Below, piece by piece: positions 1 to 9,017 of a stretch of DNA of 64,000 bases; positions within the stretch are counted from its first letter, which is position 1, and the number at the start of each line of letters is the position of its first letter. Below the pieces are notes generated by a model, which made no database searches, was not told the origin of the DNA, and saw only the letters and a program-made list of their open reading frames with translations. This DNA is from Apteryx mantelli (taxonomy: Eukaryota > Chordata > Aves > Apterygiformes > Apterygidae). The position numbers and the translations under genes were made by a program. The stretch covers positions 1,071,501 to 1,135,500 of the forward strand of contig NC_089981.1 of NCBI RefSeq assembly GCF_036417845.1, in the 5' to 3' direction.

Positions 1-782
1 CAGATTAAAGATCACACGCTTCAAGCAGCTCCAGCCAAGCGGCATTTGCAGATCGCAGCAGAGGCGGACCAGAGGCCGATAGGCAGCGATATCGGGGCCG
101 AGCAGCCACCCCGGCGCTAGGGGCACCGCCGGCAAGGCTGCCTCCCCCTCCCGCTCCAGGGACGCGGCTTTCACAGCCCCGGGGACGTGTGCCCGGTGGC
201 TGCCCCACGAGGCGGAAAAATTCCTCCCCGGGGGCAACGTCTCACCCCGCCACGGGCAAGGCTGCGGGAAGGGCACCTAGGGACGGCCCGGCTTCTTGGG
301 CACGCAGCTCGAACGCCCTGCCGGGCTGCGATTCGTCCCATTTTCACACTACCAAGGCAGCCAAGGAGCCTGAGGACAGATCTGAGCCTCCCTGTTGTTT
401 TCTGGGGGGGGGGGGCGAGGTAAGACCTTTCCCGCTTTGCCCGCGGGGTGAGGACTCCACACCTTGTCCCGCAGTCCAGGAGACGCCCCTGGCCCCACCA
501 CGGACCAAAAGGGACCCCCGAGAGCACCAAGCCCCTTCCGCAAAGGCAGCCGCGCTGCTCGGTGACGCGGCGGGCGACTCGCAGCCGAGTCCCCCACGCA
601 AAGCAGGCAAGACCCGGCTAACGAGGGGAGCGCACCAAACATCTCCCCGACCACGGATGGTGGGGGAGACCCATCCCACAACGCGGGGCGCTGCCGCTAG
701 CTGAGGGACCGACCCCCCCCCCCCCCAGGGAGGAGGAGAGAGCAAAGGATGGAGAAACAAGAGAGAGAGAGAGAAGACTTAC
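1..782 (-). other. SYT7: SYT7 intron 6, partial (runs off the left edge)
   Basis: This is GC-rich intronic sequence downstream of exon 6 on the minus strand. No further SYT7 exon is visible. The constitutive exon that should follow (LPAGGK... in mammals) and both C2 domains are absent. It contains a G run at about 405-417 and a C run at about 711-726. Open frames here are composition effects. Confidence 0.8.
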
Positions 783-1151
783 AGAAAGGACTTCATGTCC
801 AAGCCTCGGTTCCGAATTTGCCCCACCACATGGTCCCAGCTGCCGGGATTGGAGCGGCTCTGGCCGGCCGCCGTCCGATGCTTGGAGCCGGCGGCGATGC
901 CCGGGCGCGCCTGGCCGCTGCGGTAGCCCCGGGGGTTGCCAGCGCCGGAGGAGGAGCCGCTGTGGGCCTGGAGGTGGCCCAGGCTCTGGCTGGTGGTGGG
1001 CTGGCTGTGGTTGGCCCGCTGGTGCTGGCTGAGGGGCTGCTGCAGGCTTTGCTGGCGCATGAGCGTGCAGGGCCTCTGGCATTTGGGGTCGCCTGCTGAG
1101 GTGGGGATATACTCAAGGGTAGTGGCTGTGGACAAGGTGGAGTCCTCGAAA
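783..1151 (-). CDS. SYT7: SYT7 cassette exon 6 (Ser/Gln-rich linker)
   Basis: The exon encodes about 123 residues: FEDSTLSTATTLEYIPTSAG, then KCQRPCTLMRQQSLQQPLSQ, a Gly/Ser/Arg-rich middle, and an end reading NPGSWDHVVGQIRNRGLDMK plus SF(L). This corresponds to a large alternatively spliced linker exon of mammalian SYT7, whose ends (FEDSTLSTATTLE and VVGQIRNRGLDMKSFL) I recognise. The acceptor is CTAAG ending at 1152 after a very T- and C-rich tract of about 100 nt. The donor is GTAAGT at 782 leftward. Length is 369 nt with phase 2 at both ends, so skipping preserves the frame. The QQSLQQPLSQ stretch and Ser/Gly content predict disorder. The next exon downstream would be the constitutive one before C2A, outside the window. 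Confidence 0.94.
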
Positions 1152-3421
1152 CTTAGGGAGAGGAAGGGCAGAGGAGAGGAGAGAAAGGAGAAGAAGGTGA
1201 AGGGGCAAAATTGGAGGAAGGAAAAGAAGAGCGTTAGAGAGAAGATGCCCCAGCGCAGGGAGCGCTCCGACAGGGGCCAGCGGATGCAGCGACCGGCGTC
1301 TCCGGCTCTCGGCCCCGTCTCGGCCTCTCGGGAAGCGTGAGGCTCTTGCGCCACGGCCATCTCGCCCCGTTCTGCCCTGCCTGCGCCTCCGGGGCGCCGT
1401 CCGATCCTGGCGGGCCGGGTCCGCGGCGCCGCTGCGCCCGTCCGGCTGGGCGCCCTCCCGCTCCCGCCGCTGGAACGCGCGCGCCCGGCGCCTTCCCGGC
1501 GCGCCGGCTGGCCGACCTCGTTTGAGAGCTAGCTAACTAGGCTGCTGCGTGAAGGCGACTCCCTCGGCGGCCGCGCGGCTCCCGCTCACGTGCCGCCCGC
1601 CCCGCGCCGCCGTCCCTCCCGCCTCCGTCGCGCGGCCCCGCGGCAGGGCGTGTGGCGTGACCGCTTAAACCCAGCCGGACGGGGGGGGGGTGTGTGCAAC
1701 GCGGCGGCTGGAGCGGGGCCTGCGATAAAACGCATTGCCGGACCCTCCCGGGACCGCCATCCCTGCCCGGCACGGGGGGGGAATCGCCTTCACTAGCAGC
1801 AGCCCGCTCTCCTTCCGCTGCCCCCAGGACCGGGCCGCGGCAAGGGCTGAAACCAAACGTGGCAAAGAGCACGGAGAGAGAGAGAGAGAGAGGAAGAAAG
1901 GGGAAAAAAAATAAATAAATAAAAGAGGTGAAGGAAAAAAAAAAGAAAAAAGAACAAAAGAGCGAGAATGAGAGTGAGAAGGGAGGGGAGTTCGGAGGAG
2001 CAGAGAGCCTTCCCGCCCCGCGGCCCCGGCCCAGCTCCAGGGCCAGGACGCCGATGCGGCGGGCGAGCGCCTCGGCCGGGCGCTGCGCCTCCCCCGCCTC
2101 CCCCCTCCGCCTGCCGCCGACCTCGTTTCGCTTCTCCATCAACTCCAAAATTAGTTCAATTTACAACCTCTCAGTCACAGGAAACTAAATCTGGCTCCGC
2201 TCGGCCCAGAGCCAGCTGGAGACGCGGCGGGCGGCGCCGCGCGGGAGCCCGGCCGGCACCCCGGGCGCCCGACCCGTCCGGAGCCGCCCGCCGCGCCGCC
2301 AGCCCCCGCACGCCAGCCCCGGGGAGGGCCGAGCGCGCCCGCCCTGACCGGCTCACGAGGCGCGGAAACGAACGCCCGGAAAGCCCGAAAGCCACAGAAA
2401 TCGAGCCCAAATCCTATGGGCAACAGCGGGCGTCGAGGGCGGTTTCCCCCATCCCCGGGGCTCTGCTCTCCAGCCCCCTCCGAAACACGCTCCGGCCAGC
2501 CAGCTCCTGGCAGCGACGCGTTACAAGCCTGGAGCCGAAAGAGCCTTTTCCGAGCCGGATGCCTTTGCACCCGCTGGAGGGGGATGGAGGGCCCGAAACC
2601 ACGCGCCGCGGCCCCGGGGGGATTTCAGGCTGGCTTGGAGTCACAGCAAGCGGAGGCACCGCAGCGCTCCGAGCTTCCCATCTGCGGACGCCCGCACGGC
2701 ACCCGCGGACCGCCTTCTCCTAGCCCCGCTCCGCGCGGCCCGCAGGAGCGGCACGGACCTCCCGGCGGGTTTCGGCTGCCCCGCCGCCGGAGGGCTGGGA
2801 GACGTCCCGTTTCGACGCAGCGAGCCTCCCGGCTCCTCCTCGTGCTCTGCCTCCCGCCCGCCGTGCCGGAGCAGGCGAGCAACGCCAGCTGCGGAGGGGG
2901 AGGCCGCACTTTTGGGGGGGGGGGGGGTCCGCGGGACGTGGCCGGGGAGGACCCCACAGGCACACGAGCCAGGGAAGGCAGGCCCGGGAAACTTCATCCG
3001 ACAAGCTCCCGCCTTTCACGCCGCTTTTTTTTCCCCCTCTAAACAGCACAAGTCCGGCGCGAGAGGTACGTCGGGTTTCGCCTTGGCATTTCCGCGGGAA
3101 ATGCTCTCGCGCCGGCGCCTCGCCGCCGCGGCGTGCCACGGCCCCCAGCGCCGGCGGATAAACCAACTCCGCCTCGCTCGGCAGAGCGATGCCGGTTTTC
3201 CCCAGCTGAGCGGAGACGGCAAAACAACTCCGTGCGCTCCCTGAATCGCCTAAACCTCTGCTTGCCCCCCAAAACCTGCCCCGGGGAAGCGGAGCAGCCG
3301 GGGAGACGCCAGAGGAGCGTGCGGGACGCCGCGGGGGGGCCGAGCCCCGGCGGGCCGCGCTCCTCCACCCCGGCCCCGCGTAGTCCTGCCGGCCCGCGGC
3401 GAGCCGTGCGTGCTCACTCAC
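1152..3421 (-). other. SYT7: SYT7 intron 5
   Basis: This intron of about 2.3 kb separates cassette exons 5 and 6. It is CpG-rich throughout. It holds a GA-repeat and A-rich stretch at about 1875-1990 and a G run near 2913-2926. The part next to exon 6 (1152-1300) is a long polypyrimidine tract on the gene strand, which translates as Phe/Leu/Ser-rich and should not be mistaken for coding sequence. No additional exon with matching phase was recognised. Confidence 0.75.
1875..1893. repeat. GA dinucleotide run
   Basis: A short GA repeat is followed by A-rich sequence to about 1990, in SYT7 intron 5. On the gene strand it is pyrimidine-rich. Confidence 0.8.
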
Positions 3422-3637
3422 TTGGAGAGGCTGAGCTTCCCCGCGGCCAGGTGGCTCTGCACCGTGTGCCAGCGGCCTCGGCCCGCCTTGCCCGCGCCGG
3501 GCTCGCTGTGGGCAGAGACGCTGCTCTTCATGCCGTCCTCGCCGAGGCGCTGCTTCTCGCCGGGGCGGCCGTCCCGCTCGCCCGCCAGCCCCGCCGCGGC
3601 CGATGCCGTCAGCTTGGCCCCTGACAACAGAGAGCCA
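3422..3637 (-). CDS. SYT7: SYT7 cassette exon 5 (Ala/Gly/Arg/Ser linker)
   Basis: The frame reads GSLLSGAKLTASAAAGLAGE, then RDGRPGEKQRLGEDGMKSSV, then SAHSEPGAGKAGRGRWHTVQ and SHLAAGKLSLS, a polar linker segment typical of long SYT7 splice forms. The donor is GTGAGT at 3421 leftward. Two acceptors are possible. CCCAG ending at 3638 gives a 216-nt exon with phase 2 at both ends, like the flanking cassettes. GTCAG ending at 3621 has the better pyrimidine tract but gives 199 nt, which is out of phase with exons 3 and 4. I chose 3637 because it keeps every linker combination in frame. Either way the last codon is split after AA, producing Asn with exon 6. The 5' boundary is the least certain of all the exons. 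Confidence 0.8.
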
Positions 3638-3756
3638 CTGGGCCGGGCCGCCGGGCCGGACCCCCCAAGACAGACACGGAGGGGGCGGCGGGGGGGGGCG
3701 GGAGAGCCAGGGGGAGGAGGCGGACGGACAGACGGACGGACGGACAAGAGACGGAC

Positions 3757-3794
<38 letters not shown>

Positions 3795-4213
3795 GTCAGC
3801 ACTGCAAAAGGAGGGGGCCCTGGCGTGGCGGCACCTCGGCCCCGCGGGGAGGGCGTGACGGTGGCAAAACCAAAAGAAAAGGGGGGGGGAAAAAGGAAAA
3901 AAAAAAACCCAAAAGAACAAAAGGTGCGGGGAGGAGGGGACGTAAATAAAAAGGTTCTCGCTCGTCGCGGACCGGGCAAACGGCGGAGAGAGCTGCTCAG
4001 CAGAGGCGCCGGGGAGAGAAAAGCCGTGTTAGTGAGCGGGCCGGCGCGGCGTGGCTCGGCGCGGCGCGGCGGGGAGGGTGCGGAGGGGCGCCGGCGCGCG
4101 GTCCCCCCCCCCGAGCGGGCGGGAGGGCTCGGGGCGGCCGGGAGCGGGGCACGCCGCCGGGGGCTGCTCGCATACTCACGAGGCGCGACCGGAGCAGGCA
4201 AAGAGAGACTCAC
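3638..4213 (-). other. SYT7: SYT7 intron 4
   Basis: This short intron of about 580 nt lies between cassette exons 4 and 5. It contains a GGAC/GA microsatellite (3721-3793) and A-rich stretches at about 3880-3925. It is CpG-rich. The long minus-strand open frame that crosses it has no similarity to the SYT7 linker and is not supported as coding. Confidence 0.75.
3721..3793. repeat. GGAC and GA microsatellite
   Basis: A GGAC/GGACA tetranucleotide run grades into a GA dinucleotide run of about 40 bp. It lies in SYT7 intron 4, about 85 nt from the proposed acceptor of cassette exon 5. On the gene strand it is a TC/GTCC pyrimidine-rich tract. Confidence 0.9.
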
Positions 4214-4345
4214 TTGAGGGAAAGCCGTGGATCACCGTACGGGGCGTAGGGTGAAATGTTTAGGATAAACTCCTTGGGAGGGTAGGAGCTCCATTTCTGC
4301 TGCACTGTGTTGTCATTGTTATTCCAAAAGTCTCTGTCTAGATCG
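4214..4345 (-). CDS. SYT7: SYT7 cassette exon 4 (44-aa linker insert)
   Basis: The exon encodes DLDRDFWNNN, then VQQKWSSYPPKEFILNISPY and APYGDPRLSL. It matches, with very few changes, the alternatively spliced 44-residue insert of mammalian SYT7 that separates the 403- and 447-residue forms. The acceptor is GCCGTAG ending at 4346, preceded by a long pyrimidine tract. The donor is GTGAGT at 4213 leftward. Its length is 132 nt with phase 2 at both ends, so it can be skipped without shifting the frame. It lies in the cytosolic linker between the membrane anchor and the first C2 domain. High conservation of this aromatic and Pro-rich segment, compared with its low-complexity surroundings, suggests a real binding function that is not defined here. 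Confidence 0.96.
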
Positions 4346-6135
4346 CTACGGCGGCAGCCGGAGATGAAGGGAGAAAGAAAAGGGAAATACAAGAGAGAGA
4401 ACCTGAACGCCTGCGAGGGGAGGAAGGAGCGAGCGTCCGGCAGCCCTCCTCCCGCCGGGGCGCCGAGCCGAGTCCTCCTGCGAAGAGAAGTGGCGGCACC
4501 CGGCCGCCCCGGGCACGCTCGCACGCCTGCGCACAGCCCTCGGACACGTGTACACACACACACACGGGCACGCACACGCAAACGCACACGGAGGGGAACA
4601 GAGCGGGGAGAGCCGCGGGGAGCCGGCACCTCCGCCGGCCGGGAAGGGGAGAAGGATGCGGCGCAGGTCGGAGACGGCGGCGAATCACCCCCGCCGGCTG
4701 CTGGGGCTCTCCGCTGCCGGAGCGGGATGCAAACAGCCCGGCAGGACCTGACACACCGGTGCAGCTGGCGCCGGGCTCGCCGGGATCTCCGGGGTGCCTT
4801 TGGGAGCGCATCGGGTCGGTCACGCTCCAGTCACCTTTCAGAGAGCCGTGTCCAGCTGGATTCCCAGGGTCGGCACCTGCCGCCAGGCATTCGAGCAGCA
4901 ATTTGAGAGAGGAGGCGATGCAGGAGGAGGTGTCGTCCGCACAGCACGGTCTAGCACCGGGACCTCTTCCCGGGCAGCCGAGTTAATCCCTCCGGCCGAG
5001 GGGCTGGTTGCTGCGGGATCCAGCATCCACAGGCGGGCCTGCTTCCACCCTGCTCCTCCCAGCAGGCTCCGAGGCTTGCAGGAGGCTGCTCCAGATGTGC
5101 TCCAGATGTGCTCCTGTTGCCCCCCCCGCCGTGCACAGCCCCCGTCTTGCCACCCCAGCGTCCAGATGTGCCGCTGCCCTCCCGGCGCCTGCTCCGACGC
5201 AGGCGCGAGCCCTCCAGCCCCGGGCCAGGCTTGGGCTCCGGCCAAGTCTCCTCCTGCTCCGAACAGGCCCCTCGGCACCGCGGGGAAGATCAGGCGGGAG
5301 CCCGATTCCCCATCCGCGTTGCCTGCCGACTTCAGCATCCCCACGTGCAACCCGGCGCCCCCGGGAGCCGACAAGCCGCAGGCTCTGAAGCCGAGCGAGC
5401 GGCTCGGGGACTTCAAAGGCCGCCGCTGCCGGGCCGCGTGTGCGCGCTTGGCCCTTGCTCGGGCCCTCCCACGGCTCCAGCGTTACGGAGCGCCGCACGG
5501 AGCCTCTTGGAGCGCTGGGAGCTACGCGTGCCCTTGCTCGTCGTCCCCCAACCGTGCACACTCCCAGCCCAGCCCCACGCTGCCGTGGGTTTGCATCCCA
5601 GCTCTGCCCTGCCGGCGCTGTCACCTGCCCCCTTCCCGTGGCGCCCGGCCCCGGGGAACGGCTCTTGGCTCATTCCCGGCACGAAACAGGCCCTGCCTGG
5701 AGGCATCCCCGCAACTCCGTCCCGGCAGCCCCGGAGCTCGGGGAGCAGCACCGGGACGATGCTGGAGCCTGGTGCCGGACCAAGCAGCGGCCCCCAAAGC
5801 ACCCGTGCTGCCGGGGCGAAGGGGACCGGGGGACACCTCCGCCCCGGCGAAGGGGACGGTGAGGATGCCGGGGAGGAAGGCGAAGTTGCGGCGAGGGGCA
5901 CGCTAGCCCTGCCAGGCCTTGGGGAGCGCAGAGCAAAGAGGACGGCCACGGCTGTCCCCAAGGAGGGACCATCCCGCTACCCGGGGGGACGGGGTGGCCC
6001 CGGCGGAGACCCAGGTACGTTCGGGCAGGACGCCCGTCGGTGCTTGCAGCGGGCACGTGGCACGTGCAAAGGGGGGGGGGGCAGGCGGCCACAGCCCCCC
6101 CCCCGTCCCTCTCCCCCCGACAGCCTGGCACCTAC
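4346..6135 (-). other. SYT7: SYT7 intron 3
   Basis: This intron of about 1.8 kb separates exon 3 from the first cassette exon. Next to exon 4 it carries a pyrimidine-rich acceptor region. A CA/CG-type run lies at about 4552-4590. An 11-bp element CTCCAGATGTG is tandemly doubled at about 5089-5110 and recurs at about 5160. Two adjoining CACGTG E-boxes sit at 6055-6067. No additional exon was recognised. Confidence 0.75.
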
Positions 6136-6215
6136 TTGATGGTTTTCTTTTCACTGCGGCCTCGACTGGAGTCCGGGGTCCCCACGGTCTCCAGGGACGT
6201 CTTGTAACGCTTACC
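6136..6215 (-). CDS. SYT7: SYT7 exon 3 (juxtamembrane linker)
   Basis: The exon encodes GKRYKTSLETVGTPDSSRGR followed by SEKKTI, the basic and Ser/Thr-rich stretch directly after the membrane anchor of synaptotagmin-7. The acceptor is CGCAG ending at 6216 and the donor is GTAGGT at 6135 leftward. The 80-nt length gives phase 0 in and phase 2 out, leaving two A bases of a split codon. That split codon becomes Lys if the next exon starts with G, as in the short constitutive form (which continues LPAGGK in mammals), or Asn if it starts with C or T, as in all three linker exons found here. The exon is constitutive in known SYT7 transcripts and is the branch point for linker splicing. Confidence 0.97.
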
Positions 6216-7277
6216 CTGCGCGGAGAGGAGACGCGCGGTCACGGCCAGAGCCGTGCCCGGAGCAGCCCGGCCCGATCCCGTGGCGGTGGTGGTGGTGGGG
6301 GGGGGGGGAATGCAGCCGGGTGGCAACGGTGCCAGCTTTCCGGAGACTTCACGGCTACGCCTCGCGCCCTCGATCAGCGGGAAAGTTTGGCGCTGACCTA
6401 GATTTTGCCCTCGCCCTTGCAGCCTCCGGTTTGTCGCTCGCCGCTGCTGCGGCTGCCGCCCGGGCTGCGTCCTGCTGGGCAGCCCGGGAAAAACTCTCCG
6501 CGCTCCTTCCCTGGGCCCTTCGGAAGGGGGCAAGGGCACCAGGGAAGCGCCTCGGAGCAGGGCTCCTCCGCGGCTCGGAGGGCGGATTTAGGGCGCGCGC
6601 CCCGCACGGCTCCAAGGGCAGGGGAAGAGCAGCCGCCTGCCGCCTCCTGCGCTACCCCAGCGCCGCCTCAACAGGGGAGGAGCGGGTAATTTTAGGATTA
6701 ATTGAGCCCGCGTTAATTGAGCTCGCCTTCCCCCCCCCCAGCCCCGAAAGGGGAGAATCGCCACGCAGCAACGAAGCCGGCACTTGCTCCTAACTGGGGC
6801 TTGCAATCAGGGCGCTCGGCGGCGATTTCCGACGGCAGGTCCGACGTGCTGCTCCGTTCCCGGGCGGGCAGGAGGCTCCGTTAACGCCAATTAGCAACCA
6901 ATTAGGAGCGGAGGCTGCTCGGCGCGCGAGCTAGGAGGGGAGCGGGGCTGGCGGCACGGACCGGCAGCCGGGCTGGCGCTCTCCCGGCCACCACGGAGCA
7001 AACCGCTCGGGAAAAGACGTTCTCCCTTCCTTTCTCCTCCCTCCCTCCAGCCTCTCCGAGGAGGGGCGTCCGGGGGCAGCGCTGGCCTCGGCTGCTTAAT
7101 TAACGCCACTTAACGAACCAGCCCCCGATGGCGGTGCGCGGGGTGCGGACGGATGCGATGCCCCGGGGCAGGGGGGCACGGCGGGACACGGGACCCCCCC
7201 CCCCCTTCCCCGCTCCCCCTGGGGGACGCTCCCATCCCATCCCATCCCACCCCATCCCATCCCACGGGGACGCTCAC
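6216..7277 (-). other. SYT7: SYT7 intron 2
   Basis: This intron of about 1.06 kb begins, on the gene strand, directly with a GGGAT repeat (7265-7232). It contains AT-rich motif clusters in otherwise GC-rich DNA: TTAATTGAGC twice at 6698-6722, CAATTAG-type motifs at 6888-6905, and TTAATTAA at about 7096-7103. These are candidate homeodomain-type sites. A GTG repeat with a following G run lies at about 6283-6309. Confidence 0.75.
7232..7265. repeat. ATCCC/GGGAT pentamer repeat next to the exon 2 donor
   Basis: Six to seven CCCAT-type units run up to 12 nt from the SYT7 exon 2 donor. On the gene strand they form repeated GGGAT directly after the 5' splice site. Confidence 0.9.
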
Positions 7278-7381
7278 CAGTTTACGCTGGCACCACTGGC
7301 AGATCCCGCAGAGGACGATGGTGACGCTAAGGCTGATGGTGATGATGGCAGAGACGAGGACGACGTCGCGGGAGGGAGCCC
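7278..7381 (-). CDS. SYT7: SYT7 exon 2 (transmembrane segment)
   Basis: The exon encodes APSRDVV followed by a single hydrophobic span (about [20 protein letters not shown]) and a CQWCQRKL stop-transfer end. This is the type I membrane anchor that holds synaptotagmin-7 in dense-core vesicles, lysosomes or the plasma membrane. Three Cys residues at the cytosolic end (C-G-I-C-Q-W-C) correspond to the known palmitoylation cluster of this family member. The acceptor is CGCAG at 7386-7382 and the donor is GTGAGC at 7277 leftward. Length is 104 nt, taking phase 1 in and phase 0 out, which fits exons 1 and 3. The sequence is nearly identical to what I recall of mammalian SYT7 and unlike other synaptotagmins in this segment. 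The start of the following intron is a GGGAT tandem repeat. Confidence 0.97.
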
Positions 7382-8324
7382 CTGCGGGGAGAGCAGAGCA
7401 GAGCCGCCGCTGAGCACGGGGGACAGCGAGGGCGGCCGGGTCCGTGTCCGTGTCCGCTCCAGCCGCAGCCACCTCCGCCTTAGGGACTCTCTTTTTGGAT
7501 TAGCCAAAACCCTGCGAATTCACCCCGAATGGGAGCACGAGAGCTTGGCCGGGCGAGAGGGGAGCTTGGGCACCGGCATCCCCTGCTCCTCCCAAAAGCG
7601 CGTGCCGGTTCCATGCCCCCATTCACGGGTCTGGAGCAAGAGCAGGTCCGTCCATTGCTCGGAGCGGCTCCGGCATCATCTGGGAAAGGTTACGGGGCCG
7701 AAAAAACCCCCCGGTGCCAAAGGCAGGCTGCTTCCACCCGAACCGCTCCCAACCCCTCAGCTCCGGGAGCGACCCGAAACCACGGTGCCATCGGGGCCCC
7801 CCTGGCCCACGCCGTGTCCTGGGATGCCACCCGTGGCGGCGAGCAGCGAGGCCGGAGCGAGCCCACCCGCGGCCGTATAAATATTAAACAATAATCGTTA
7901 ATAATTAATTCACCCGCAGCCCTTGTTATTGTAATGAAATTTGCTGGCGGCGCAGATGCCGGGATGAGTCAGAGCGGCCCGGGCGGCTGGAGCCGGGGCG
8001 CAGAGGGGTCCCCGGGCTGGTGGCGCCCGTCACCGCTGCAGGGAGCGGGGCGACGGGCACGTCGGGACGGCCCGGGGGTAATTCAGCAGGGACTGGCTGC
8101 GCATGCCCTGCTCCCGTGTCTCCGGGAGCTGGTGGCCCAGCCCGGCACCCAACGGCCCGCTTGTTCCAGGGGCCTCCTCGGGGACGGGATGCGGGAACGC
8201 ATTTGGGAATCGCTCTCCCTCGGCCGTGGACCTGGGCATCCGGGGCCAGAGCTCTTCACCCAGCCTCTGGACAAGGGCAAGACCAAAGCGGACATCCCAG
8301 CCCATTTGCTGCATATTCTTCCTT

Positions 8325-9017
8325 CACAGAATCACAGAATGGTCGAGGATGGCAGGGACCTCTGGAGATCGTCTAGTCCAACCCCCCTGCTCCAGCAGGG
8401 AGGCATAGAGCACGTTGCACAGGACCACGTCCAGATGGCTTTGGAATATCTCCAGAGAAGGAGACTCCACAACCTCTCTGGGCAACCTGTGCCAGTGCTC
8501 CGTCACCCTCACAGGAAAGAAGTTCTTCCTCATGTTAAGATGGAACTGTCTGTGTTTCAGTTTGTGCCCGTTGCCTCGTGTCCTGTCGCTGGGCACCACT
8601 GAAAAGAGTCTGGTCCCATCCTCTCAACACCCTCCCTTCAGATACTTGTACACGTTGATAAGATCTCCTCTCAGCCTTCTCTTCTCCAAGCTAAACAGGC
8701 CCAGCTCTCTCAGCCTTTCCTCATAAGAGAGATGCTCCAGTCCCCTAATCATCTTTGTGGCCCTTCGCTGCACTTGCTCCAGTAGTGCCACATCCCTCTT
8801 GTCCTGGGGAGCCCAGAACTGGACACAGTACTCCAGATGTGGCCTCACCAGGGCTGAGTAGAGGGGGAGGATCACCTCCCTCGACCTGCTGGCAACACTC
8901 TTCCTGATGCACCCCAGGATACCATTGGCCTTCTTGGCCACAAGGGCACATTGCTGCCTCATGCTTAACTTGGTGTCCACCAGCACTCCCAGGTCCTTCC
9001 CCGCAGAGCTGCTTCCC
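8325..9017 (-). mobile_element. CR1 LINE fragment, 5'-truncated
   Basis: The plus strand shows the reverse complement of the conserved avian CR1 3' region. It starts with the terminal octamer repeat (CACAGAAT twice, 8325-8340) and continues into the end of ORF2. On the minus strand the ORF2 C-terminus can be followed from [20 protein letters not shown] through [20 protein letters not shown] and [20 protein letters not shown] to the end of the frame near 8324. This is the C-terminal part of the reverse transcriptase protein. An in-frame stop at 8624-8626 interrupts it and the rest of ORF2 and ORF1 are missing, so it is a dead copy. It lies in SYT7 intron 1 in the same orientation as the gene. 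The 5' break is placed at about 9017 by loss of recognisable similarity. Confidence 0.96.

Noticed and set aside
1152..1360. Extension of SYT7 exon 6 upstream into a Phe/Leu/Ser-rich segment with an ATG
   Set aside because: The segment is the polypyrimidine tract of the acceptor at 1152. The homologous mammalian exon starts at FEDST.
2720..4213. A 497-codon minus-strand frame across SYT7 introns and exon 5
   Set aside because: It reads exon 5 in the wrong frame and crosses microsatellites. Its length follows from the low stop-codon frequency in GC-rich DNA.
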